Assembly (NCBI GenBank): GCA_946478915.1
Contig: CAMLER010000374.1
Span: 1-5,639, forward strand
Reading direction: 5' to 3'
Source: an uncultured Chryseolinea sp.
Lineage (GTDB): Bacteria > Bacteroidota > Bacteroidia > Cytophagales > Cyclobacteriaceae
Length of the DNA stretch: 5,639 bases
Part shown: positions 1 through 5,639 of the stretch, in pieces
Numbering within the stretch: position 1 is the stretch's first letter
How the letters are laid out: each line of letters opens with the position of its first letter
Program-made: the position numbers and the translations under genes
Notes under the pieces: model-generated
What the model saw: only the letters and a program-made list of their open reading frames with translations
Told to the model about the DNA's origin: nothing
The model's database searches: none

Positions 1-1
1 C

Positions 2-727
2 AACGGACTATACCCCTACAAAAATGGCAACCTCATTGTATGTGACATGATGGGGCACCGGGTAGTAGCGATGACAACGAAAGGACAGGTAGTAAAGGTG
101 CTGGCTGATAAGTTTGAAGGTAAACCTATTGACGGTCCAAACGATGTTGTTGTAGATAGGAAAGGGGGATTTTATTTCACGGATCCTCAGTTTACCATGG
201 AAGCCAATAAATTTCAGCCCGGGCGTGCTGTGTACTATGTTTCTCCGGCGGGAAAAATTATCAGAGTAACCGAACCGAATGAATTTGCAATGCCCAATGG
301 AATTGTGTTGTCACCCGATGGAAAAAATTTGTACATCAATAACTGTTACGATAACGAGACGTGGTATCCGGTCGATAGCGAAAAAGATAACTTCATCTGG
401 GCGTACAATGTAAATGAGGATGGCACTATCACCAATGGACGCAAGTTTGCAGAGTTACGACTAACCGGAGAGGTGCTCGACAGAAAAGGAAGATCCTCAA
501 GCGCCGATGGTATGGCCATTGATCAAAAGGGTAACCTGTACGTTGCGACCTACTATGGCGTCCAGATTTTTAATTCAAAGGGTGATTTCGTGGGCATTAT
601 TAATTTGCCCTCTTTCCCGGTTAGTCTTTGCTTCGGAGACGAGGATATGAAGACACTTTACATTGTGAGCTACAGCGAGGTTTACAAGATCCGTACAAAT
701 ATGGAAGGATTTGTCCAGTATCTATGA
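2..727 (+). CDS. SMP-30/gluconolactonase-family lactonase (5' end missing)
   Basis: This is the C-terminal 241 residues of a six-bladed beta-propeller of the SMP-30/gluconolactonase/LRE family. The frame is open to the window edge (first full codon at position 2), so the true start lies upstream; the Met at 47 is internal to the first visible blade and is not the start. The family opens aldonolactones or related lactones with a divalent metal. Three family landmarks are visible: Gly-Pro-Asn-Asp (Asn codon 140-142), Met-Pro-Asn-Gly (Asn codon 296-298) and Ser-Ala-Asp-Gly (Asp codon 506-508). These match the substrate-binding Asn, metal Asn and metal Asp of SMP-30; the N-terminal Glu ligand would be outside the window. 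Phe-Thr-Asp-Pro and Leu-Ser-Pro-Asp-Gly-Lys are also typical. The stop is TGA at 725-727. The gene converges on the cupin gene across 77 bases with no convincing terminator. The exact substrate cannot be read from the sequence, and export cannot be judged without the N-terminus. Confidence 0.86.
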   Translation, partial: NGLYPYKNGNLIVCDMMGHRVVAMTTKGQVVKVLADKFEGKPIDGPNDVVVDRKGGFYFTDPQFTMEANKFQPGRAVYYVSPAGKIIRVTEPNEFAMPNGIVLSPDGKNLYINNCYDNETWYPVDSEKDNFIWAYNVNEDGTITNGRKFAELRLTGEVLDRKGRSSSADGMAIDQKGNLYVATYYGVQIFNSKGDFVGIINLPSFPVSLCFGDEDMKTLYIVSYSEVYKIRTNMEGFVQYL

Positions 728-804
728 GTTTCCGTAGCAGCCGCGATCTGCATGTAGCCATGCCGTGAAAAACCCATAGTATCAGACACCGATTCGGCCG
801 TTCA

Positions 805-2016
805 TCATTCCTGGACATCGTCACCCATTACATCGTAACCGCGCCACTTATATTCTTTGGCAAGTCCGGATGCAGCTGGCCAGGCAATCTGATGCTGTGG
901 ACTGGCTACCCACTTCCTCCTCGCTTCCTCTGTGTCAAATGAAATTTGGATCTGATAATTATAAGTAGTGGCCTCGGCTTCAATTTCTTTTGAAAGATTC
1001 TCCGGGAACATGCGCAACAATTTTGATCCGACATAACCCTGCTGCACAGTCATAGCCGGCACATAAATGGAGTAATACATTTTTTCAAAAGCGTCGGCGT
1101 TTTCTTTGGCTACAATGAAATCCATTTGTAACGCTATTGCTTTAGGTTTAATAAGGGGCTTAGCTATTGCAAGACCTTTTTGTTTTGATGGTGCAATACC
1201 GATCACCAGAAGTTCGAGTTCTTCGGAACCATTATTCGAAAGTGTAAGTGTTTCGCCTAAAGACCCATAAAAAGCATCGTCAGCTTTAAAACCTACCTGC
1301 TCATCCATGATACCAAAAACACCTTTACCCTTGATGACATAATAAACCTCCTCAATTCCTTCAAGCTTCCGCTGAGCTGAGCTCCCGGCGGAAATCACAA
1401 CGTGATCTACATGGTTCCAGTCCGTGCCGAACACATCTTGGTTAATGATCCGCCTGTGAACAATACCAGTTCCACTGTACCCTGAATTGTCGGCTTTAAG
1501 TTTATCCCGCTCCAGCCTAGCCGATACAAACACCGGAATCGGATCGATCTTCGCTCCTACGCGCGTATCCCCGAGATCAAAATTATCTCCCCGTCCTTTA
1601 TTCAAACTGACAGCGAAGTTAAGCCAACGAACACTCTTGCCACTGCCATTGTAGATAGCATGAGAATCGCCCATCTTACAGGGAACTACTGCGGGTGCCT
1701 TCAACTTCGAAGTTCGTCCATTGATTGTAAATTCCGCTTCACCATCAAGCAGCACATACATCTCCTCTATGTTATGGTGAAAGTGGTGACCAATACCCGA
1801 TTTAGCGTGGATAATACCAGCATGCAGATATAAAAAGTTTGTTGATAATTCCGTGCGCCCTATCAATTGGGTAAAACCCATCTTACCCGGACCGGCATGT
1901 ACTGCTGACAGTTCTCTGTACTTGGATGGATCGTTCGGGACAATGCGATCTTTTAATGTTTGAGCGGATGCCTGCGCTGCAATCACCAAGAGAAATAGGG
2001 TAAGAAAATGTTTCAT
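805..2016 (-). CDS. Exported bicupin protein with C-terminal dimeric alpha/beta-barrel (ABM-like) domain
   Basis: A 403-residue protein. I chose the Met at 2014-2016 because a clean Sec signal peptide follows (MKHFLTLFLLVIAAQASA, probable cleavage before Gln19). An earlier in-frame ATG at 2079 would add 21 polar residues and overlap the upstream gene. Cupin 1 (about residues 62-138) has both motifs: His78-x-His80, Glu85 and Gly92, then Gly116-x-x-His119 and Asn123, so a metal site is likely. Cupin 2 (about 200-274) keeps the fold pattern Glu223-x6-Gly230, but Arg216, Leu218 and Leu257 replace the three His ligands, so it is probably metal-free. Residues about 297-395 resemble a ferredoxin-like dimeric alpha/beta barrel of the antibiotic-biosynthesis-monooxygenase type (Arg-Lys-Trp ... 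His-Gln-Ile-Ala-Trp). The gene follows the PQQ dehydrogenase by 40 bases with no SD site and is probably cotranscribed with it. Domain calls are fairly secure; the reaction (oxygenase, isomerase or binding protein) is unknown. Confidence 0.85.
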   Translation of the reverse strand: MKHFLTLFLLVIAAQASAQTLKDRIVPNDPSKYRELSAVHAGPGKMGFTQLIGRTELSTNFLYLHAGIIHAKSGIGHHFHHNIEEMYVLLDGEAEFTINGRTSKLKAPAVVPCKMGDSHAIYNGSGKSVRWLNFAVSLNKGRGDNFDLGDTRVGAKIDPIPVFVSARLERDKLKADNSGYSGTGIVHRRIINQDVFGTDWNHVDHVVISAGSSAQRKLEGIEEVYYVIKGKGVFGIMDEQVGFKADDAFYGSLGETLTLSNNGSEELELLVIGIAPSKQKGLAIAKPLIKPKAIALQMDFIVAKENADAFEKMYYSIYVPAMTVQQGYVGSKLLRMFPENLSKEIEAEATTYNYQIQISFDTEEARRKWVASPQHQIAWPAASGLAKEYKWRGYDVMGDDVQE

Positions 2017-2056
2017 GGATTCTGGGGTTAGGTTCTGTATTACTGCCGATCGGTTT

Positions 2057-4297
2057 TCATCTATTATCAGGAAGTGCATAAACTACATAGCCCTTAGGCA
2101 AAGCTCCGGGCTTTTTGGAATGATCATAGCTATCAGGCGAAAAATTTCCCGTAGCGTTTATCACAAGATATTGTTTACCATCCACCGAATACATCGCCGG
2201 CTGCCCATTTGATTCATGACTTAATGTGGTCTCCCATAAAATCCTGCCATCATTCTCGTCAAGAGCATACAACTTGCCCCCTTTGGCAGTGACGAAAATA
2301 ACTCCAGTTGAAGTAACCACCATTCCCTTTCTGAGTGTGCCACTTGGTGCGCCCAGACTTTGATCACCTTTTGCATATAGCGAATCCTGGCCAATAGGTT
2401 TCCTCCACTTTACTGTTCCATTGTTGAGGTCATATGCCAGCATCGATGACCATGGCGGTGTAGCCAATCCCATCCATTCCAAACCGTAATCTGTAGTATA
2501 CCGATCGGCAGGATGTTCAGTTCCTTCAGGATAATCCATCATTGGCGCGTTCCTCCTTTCGTCTGGCCTCACCGTTGCACCGCCCGAATCTACAACCGGG
2601 CCTTCCGGTGGCGTATCGCCTCCTCTTCGGCCGAAATTAAAACTTCTGGGATTACCGCCGACAAAACGATACAAGGCCCTCAAAGTCTCCTCGTCAACGT
2701 GGGCAAATCCTGGCATTTGTCCGGCGCCGTTCGTTACGATGCCTTTGAACTCATCCCAAAAAATTCGCTGCCCTGCATTGACAAGAGAGGGTCCCACGCC
2801 ACCAACCATACCTTTGCCGTGACAAGTCTGACAGTTGGCTAAATAGAATGATTTTACTTTCCTTATTTCATTTGACGAAAGGTCAATTTTAGGTGGTCCA
2901 ACTTTCTCAAGCTTGTAAACAGATGCATACTCTTGCGTCATGATGTAAAGAATTCCATTTTTCGGATCTGCACCGGTATTACCATAATTGGCGCCACCTA
3001 AGGCCCCTGGCATCATGATCGTCTCGTATTTGTCCGATGGGGGAACATACAGCCCCGATTTGGCAGTCTCAAGTCGCTTGTGCCAGAATCGTTTTAAACT
3101 ATCAGAAAAATATGGATTAAGATTTTCTGTTGTGACCTCATGTTTCGTAAAGGTTGGCAGTGATGGTATGGGCTGCGTTGGCCATGACTCTTCACCAGGC
3201 ATTTCACTTTTTGGAAAAGGTTTTTCTTCAATAGGAAATACAGGCTCACCTGTTACTCTGTCAAAAACGAAAACAAAACCATGTTTGGTAGCAACAGCTA
3301 CCGCATCGATTTTTTTACCTTCTTTACTTATTGTCAACAATTGAGGTGCTGGTGAAAGATCATAGTCCCAAAGGTCATGATGAACCGTCTGGTAATGCCA
3401 CAACCGCTTGCCTGTACGCGCGTCTAAAGCCACAAGTGAGTTTGCAAAAAGATTTGAGCCCTTCCGGTCTGCTCCATAGTAATCATAAGTGGGAGACCCA
3501 AGCGGTAGAAATACAATTCCGCGCTCCGTATCCACGGACATCTCGCTCCACACATTAACACCACCAACATATTTGTATGCATCAGGTGGCCATGTGTCAT
3601 ATCCAAATTCGCCGGCATGCGGGATCGTATGAAAGGTCCACTCGAGTTTGCCAGTAACAACATTGTAGGCGCGTATATAACCCGGCGGCGAGAAGTAGCT
3701 TTCGCCGGGGGCTGAACCTACAATGACAAGGTCACCATAAATGACACCCGGCATCATCGATTGCATTCTGCGTATAGAGGAAGGGTCGCGATCAAGGCCC
3801 TGTCGTAAGTCTACGTAACCCCCTTCGCCGAAGGATGAAACAGTTTTTCCTGTTACAGCGTCAATAGCCTGTAAAGTATTGTTGAGTGTAAAAATCAGGC
3901 GCTTCTCTTTTTTGTCACTACTTTCCCAGTAGTTTATACCCCTTCTGGTTAAGCCGAAAAGATTTGAATGTATCCATATTTCTTTTTTTGTAAGAACATT
4001 GACAGCTACAAGAGAATTATTTTTTGCAAGGACATACATAGTAGTGTCCGCTATGATGGGACTAAAGAAATAAAAACTGTTGTCGCTCGTTGGATAAGTC
4101 CACGCGACTGTAATGTCTTTGACATTTTCCTTAGTAATCTCAGATGCATTGAAAAATTTGGATTGGTCAGCGTGACCACCATAATGTGACCATGTGGTGT
4201 GATCATGCGGCAAAGTATCCTGTTGACAGGTCGTACAAAAAATTGCAGATAGTAATATGGTTATTTTCGCTTTTTCGAATAGGTTGGTAATAAACAT
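2057..4297 (-). CDS. PQQ-dependent quinohaemoprotein dehydrogenase (glucose-dehydrogenase type) with internal cytochrome c domain
   Basis: A 746-residue periplasmic or envelope enzyme that would oxidise a sugar or alcohol with PQQ and pass electrons to its own haem. The ATG at 4295-4297 is the first start after an in-frame stop at 4307-4309. Residues 1-24 form a hydrophobic signal ending Cys21-Thr-Thr-Cys24; the lipobox is imperfect. Propeller repeats fill 31-470 and 600-746. Family signatures are Gln-Thr-Val-His-His-Asp-Leu-Trp-Asp-Tyr-Asp (303-313), Ala-Thr-Lys-His-Gly-Phe ... Asp-Arg-Val-Thr-Gly (336-350) and Ser-Pro-Thr-Tyr-Asp272. Asp272 and Lys297 are my candidates for the active-site Asp and PQQ-contact Lys of membrane glucose dehydrogenases, judged from remembered motifs. 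A class I cytochrome c domain lies at about 475-548, with Cys489-x-x-Cys-His493 and probable axial Met528 in Gly-Gln-Met-Pro-Gly. A Gly/Pro/Arg-rich linker (549-600) follows. There is no five-helix membrane anchor as in E. coli Gcd. It is the first gene of a probable operon with the cupin gene. No PQQ-synthesis genes are in view, and substrate specificity is open. Confidence 0.93.
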   Translation of the reverse strand: MFITNLFEKAKITILLSAIFCTTCQQDTLPHDHTTWSHYGGHADQSKFFNASEITKENVKDITVAWTYPTSDNSFYFFSPIIADTTMYVLAKNNSLVAVNVLTKKEIWIHSNLFGLTRRGINYWESSDKKEKRLIFTLNNTLQAIDAVTGKTVSSFGEGGYVDLRQGLDRDPSSIRRMQSMMPGVIYGDLVIVGSAPGESYFSPPGYIRAYNVVTGKLEWTFHTIPHAGEFGYDTWPPDAYKYVGGVNVWSEMSVDTERGIVFLPLGSPTYDYYGADRKGSNLFANSLVALDARTGKRLWHYQTVHHDLWDYDLSPAPQLLTISKEGKKIDAVAVATKHGFVFVFDRVTGEPVFPIEEKPFPKSEMPGEESWPTQPIPSLPTFTKHEVTTENLNPYFSDSLKRFWHKRLETAKSGLYVPPSDKYETIMMPGALGGANYGNTGADPKNGILYIMTQEYASVYKLEKVGPPKIDLSSNEIRKVKSFYLANCQTCHGKGMVGGVGPSLVNAGQRIFWDEFKGIVTNGAGQMPGFAHVDEETLRALYRFVGGNPRSFNFGRRGGDTPPEGPVVDSGGATVRPDERRNAPMMDYPEGTEHPADRYTTDYGLEWMGLATPPWSSMLAYDLNNGTVKWRKPIGQDSLYAKGDQSLGAPSGTLRKGMVVTSTGVIFVTAKGGKLYALDENDGRILWETTLSHESNGQPAMYSVDGKQYLVINATGNFSPDSYDHSKKPGALPKGYVVYALPDNR

Positions 4298-4486
4298 TAT
4301 GCTGGTTTAAAGTATGATTGGTTGATTCATGTTTACAATAGAGGAGTCTTAACTGGTTTTCTCATAATTATTAGGAGTAAATTACTTTTCTCTTACACGC
4401 ATTCAGCAAATCGCATGTCTCTCACCGCCTACTACCGGGCAGAACGGTTGGCATTAATTACCTTCGATAAATTTTTGTCAAAATGC

Positions 4487-4504
4487 GGTTTCCTTTGGGA
4501 AACC
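4487..4504. repeat. Short hairpin, 7-bp arms
   Basis: GGTTTCC and GGAAACC form a perfect 7-bp stem around the four bases TTTG. On the plus strand a mildly pyrimidine-rich run (TTCTTCTATCTT) follows a few bases later; on the minus strand GCATTTTG follows. Neither is a proper T-tract, so an intrinsic terminator is possible but weak. It could end transcription of the possible small ORF further upstream on the minus strand, or form part of the dehydrogenase leader RNA. A stem of this size can also arise by chance. Confidence 0.25.
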
Positions 4505-4527
4505 AAGGTTCTTCTATCTTAATCTGT

Positions 4528-4550
4528 TTAAGTGTCTACTTGACACTTAA
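4528..4550. promoter_or_regulatory. Perfect palindrome, candidate operator or hairpin
   Basis: Arms TTAAGTGTC (4528-4536) and GACACTTAA (4542-4550) are exact reverse complements around the five bases TACTT. The right arm contributes to TTGACA at 4540-4545, and a second TTGACA follows at 4553-4558, giving two half-sites 13 bases apart on the same face. The spacing suits a dimeric DNA-binding regulator. No T-run follows on either strand, so it is not a classical terminator, although it lies 21 bases beyond the stop of the possible minus-strand small ORF. It is 231 bases upstream of the dehydrogenase start and 253 bases upstream of the TPR start. The symmetry is seen directly; its role is inferred. 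Confidence 0.4.
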
Positions 4551-4571
4551 CATTGACAGCAATTTACTCAG

Positions 4572-4688
4572 TTAGTCGAATGGTGCAAATCCTTTTTCCA
4601 ATTTGTCTTTCACACAGAATGGCGTTGATCCGTCCTTGCGGGTACACAATTGACTTCGACTTTGAGAAATCTCCTTTTTTGTTTTCAT
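4572..4688 (-). CDS. Possible small protein, 38 residues, unknown function
   Basis: A short ORF from ATG (4686-4688) to TAA (4572-4574). It encodes a Lys-rich peptide beginning MKTKKEISQS, with two cysteines (Cys15 and Cys25) nine residues apart around Arg-Lys-Asp-Gly-Ser-Thr-Pro-Phe, and ending Lys-Gly-Phe-Ala-Pro-Phe-Asp. An AAGGA sequence lies 7 bases before the ATG, which is good spacing. The frame is open further upstream, to a stop at 4752-4754, and those 21 codons also read like protein (Asp-Leu-Trp-Lys-His-Arg-Asn) but contain no standard start codon. It may therefore be a genuine small gene or the remnant of a longer lost one. There is no signal peptide or membrane segment. I do not recognise the family. 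The palindrome just beyond its stop fits a separate transcript. Confidence 0.3.
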   Translation of the reverse strand: MKTKKEISQSRSQLCTRKDGSTPFCVKDKLEKGFAPFD

Positions 4689-4695
4689 GGGCAGG

Positions 4696-4700
4696 TCCTT
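4696..4700 (-). promoter_or_regulatory. SD-like site of the possible small ORF
   Basis: On the minus strand this reads AAGGA, 7 bases before the ATG at 4688. It is the only well-placed purine-rich site before any start in the window. It favours the ATG over an upstream extension of that frame, but five bases can match by chance. Confidence 0.25.
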
Positions 4701-4738
4701 AAGCCCGGCATTTCTATGTTTCCAGAGATCTATTCGGA

Positions 4739-4746
4739 TATATTTG
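4739..4746 (+). promoter_or_regulatory. Possible Bacteroidota -7 promoter box for the TPR gene
   Basis: TATATTTG matches the TAnnTTTG -7 consensus of the primary sigma factor of Bacteroidota. It would start transcription around 4752, giving a leader of about 50 bases before the TPR start at 4803. No clear TTG -33 element is found at the expected distance; only T-rich sequence (4711-4722) is there. It overlaps the upstream extension of the possible minus-strand small ORF. Confidence 0.28.
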
Positions 4747-4802
4747 CGAGCTTAGATTGATTAATTTTATCACCTTTCAGATGTGATGCCGCTACCCTAA
4801 CT

Positions 4803-5639
4803 ATGCGAAATTCCACTATCCTAAACGAAATTTTGTGTGCTGCTTTTTACAAACTGCTTGTAGTAACCGTTGCTTCGACACTTTTTGTGGGGGTGATCTG
4901 TAAAGCTCAGTCGGTGGGAAAGCTTGATAGTTTAAAAACCGCTCTGCAGAAACACACGGTCAAGGATACCACATATTTAAATAACTTACTTGCCCTCGCG
5001 AGCCAACAGCGAAACGAAGACATCCAGCAAGCGAAAGATTATTATAATGAGGCCTTATCGATAAGTCAAAAACTTTCGGAAGTCAAGTACGAAATTAAAT
5101 CCAATACGGGGCTGGGAATATCCCATGCTATGTTGGACCAGTACACTGATGCCATACGTTTTTTTGAAAACGCTTTGAAGCTTTCCGTTGAAAACGGGTA
5201 CTTCAGTTACGCTGCAGATAGCTACAACAATTTAGGAATCGTTTACAAATATTTGGGCGAGTACCCCATGAGTCTAAACTTCTATGCGAAGTGCCTGAAA
5301 CTAAATGATTCATTGCGCATCGAAGAGGGTCTCGCCGCAGCCTACGATAACATCGGAATTCTTTATGGGCTCATGAATGAACCTGAAAAATCTCTTGAGC
5401 ATCATCTAAAGTCTTTGTCGATACACAAGAAGAATAATAATCAACTGAAAATTACGACCATCAATTCAAACATCGCATCCGTCTACCTTCAACAAAAAGA
5501 CTTTGCAAAAGCCATTGACATTTACGAAAACAACCTGGCGTTCTTTTTAGACAATGGAATGAAAACCCATGTTGCCAGAGAAGGCTCAAATTTAGGCGAT
5601 GCGTACTACCAAGATAATCGTGTTCAAAAAGCAGAATCC
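4803..5639 (+). CDS. Exported TPR-repeat protein, probably the sensory part of a signalling protein (3' end missing)
   Basis: The frame is open from ATG 4803-4805 to the window end: 279 residues with no stop. An in-frame TGA at 4758-4760 and the absence of another ATG fix this start; no SD site is present. Residues about 12-35 are hydrophobic and end in Cys-Lys-Ala-Gln-Ser, a signal peptide or N-terminal anchor. The segment Leu41-Asp-Ser-Leu-Lys ... Lys54-Asp-Thr-Thr is a lead-in often seen before TPRs in Bacteroidota sensors. Six tetratricopeptide units follow with a period of about 40 residues, near 57, 97, 137, 177, 217 and 257; for example Asn142-Asn-Leu-Gly-Ile-Val-Tyr and Asn183-Ile-Gly-Ile-Leu-Tyr. 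Such N-termini commonly precede a membrane helix and a histidine kinase, adenylate cyclase, LuxR-type or SpoIIE-type domain; which one is outside the window. It is divergent from the dehydrogenase operon, so a regulatory link is possible but unproven. Confidence 0.88.
   Translation, partial: MRNSTILNEILCAAFYKLLVVTVASTLFVGVICKAQSVGKLDSLKTALQKHTVKDTTYLNNLLALASQQRNEDIQQAKDYYNEALSISQKLSEVKYEIKSNTGLGISHAMLDQYTDAIRFFENALKLSVENGYFSYAADSYNNLGIVYKYLGEYPMSLNFYAKCLKLNDSLRIEEGLAAAYDNIGILYGLMNEPEKSLEHHLKSLSIHKKNNNQLKITTINSNIASVYLQQKDFAKAIDIYENNLAFFLDNGMKTHVAREGSNLGDAYYQDNRVQKAES

Larger units (their letters stand above)
4298..4802. other. 505-base divergent intergenic region
   Basis: This separates the minus-strand dehydrogenase from the plus-strand TPR gene and is long for a Bacteroidota intergenic gap. 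From left to right it holds: AT-rich DNA next to the dehydrogenase start with no recognisable TAnnTTTG box on the minus strand; a 7-bp-arm hairpin at 4487-4504; a perfect 9-bp-arm palindrome at 4528-4550 with TTGACA direct repeats at 4540-4545 and 4553-4558; a possible 38-codon minus-strand ORF at 4572-4688; and a TATATTTG box at 4739-4746 ahead of the TPR gene. The plus-strand open stretch 4322-4522 starts at TTG, has no coding character I can defend, and is left out. No tRNA or other structured RNA was recognised. Confidence 0.8.

Noticed and set aside
47..49. Met at 47 as the true start of the lactonase
   Set aside because: The frame is open to the window edge, the upstream residues continue a propeller strand, and the N-terminal blade and Glu metal ligand would be missing.
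728..804. Bidirectional terminator in the convergent gap
   Set aside because: The best inverted repeat is GCATG/CATGC (750-763), a five-base stem without a T-tract on either side; too weak to call.
621..824. 67-codon minus-strand open frame over the lactonase and cupin 3' ends
   Set aside because: It lies opposite the lactonase coding sequence and overlaps the cupin stop; the translation has no recognisable features.
2046..2053. CCGATCGG palindrome between the dehydrogenase and cupin genes
   Set aside because: Eight-base palindromes are common by chance, and it overlaps the region just after a stop codon with no supporting element.
2017..2079. Upstream in-frame start (ATG at 2079) for the cupin protein
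   Set aside because: It would overlap the dehydrogenase 3' end by 23 bases and place 21 polar residues before an otherwise perfect signal peptide; the Met at 2016 explains the protein better.
2513..3558. Plus-strand open frames opposite the dehydrogenase
   Set aside because: They are antisense shadows of a gene with strong family motifs; their translations have no recognisable domain.
4458..4481. Sigma-70-like TTGACA (minus strand, 4476-4481) with an AT-rich -10 region for the dehydrogenase
   Set aside because: The -10 match is poor at normal spacing, it lies about 180 bases from the gene, and Bacteroidota primary promoters do not use this consensus.
4322..4522. 66-codon plus-strand open frame in the intergenic region
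   Set aside because: It starts at TTG without a ribosome site, shows no family resemblance, and runs through the 4487-4504 hairpin.

Overview
The window looks like chromosomal DNA of a Bacteroidota bacterium, probably of a Cytophagales-like lineage. The base composition is moderate. None of the three main starts that can be seen has a Shine-Dalgarno site. The TPR protein, with its Leu-Asp-Ser-Leu-Lys N-terminal motif, is of a kind common in that phylum, as are quinoproteins carrying a built-in cytochrome c domain. The lineage is inferred from style only; no rRNA or other marker gene is present.

Layout: (1) positions 2-727, plus strand, the C-terminal part of an SMP-30/gluconolactonase-type lactonase whose start lies before the window. 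(2) A 77-base convergent gap. (3) Positions 805-2016, minus strand, an exported protein with two cupin domains and a C-terminal dimeric alpha/beta-barrel (ABM-like) domain. (4) Positions 2057-4297, minus strand, a PQQ-dependent dehydrogenase of the glucose-dehydrogenase type with a c-type cytochrome domain set inside the propeller. Genes 3 and 4 are 40 bases apart on one strand and probably form an operon, with the dehydrogenase first. (5) Positions 4298-4802, a 505-base divergent intergenic region holding a perfect 9-bp-arm palindrome, a second hairpin, a possible Bacteroidota -7 promoter box and a possible 38-residue small ORF on the minus strand. (6) Positions 4803-5639, plus strand, the N-terminal part of an exported TPR-repeat protein that runs off the window.

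Functional reading: the quinohaemoprotein would oxidise a sugar or alcohol in the periplasm or at the cell envelope and pass electrons through its own haem. If the substrate is an aldose, the product is an aldonolactone, which an SMP-30-type lactonase could open. The cupin/barrel protein is probably exported with the dehydrogenase and may act on the same substrate or product, but its reaction is unknown. The divergent TPR protein resembles the sensory N-terminus of Bacteroidota signalling proteins and could be a regulator; its output domain is outside the window. No CRISPR array, RNA gene, insertion sequence or phage gene was seen.
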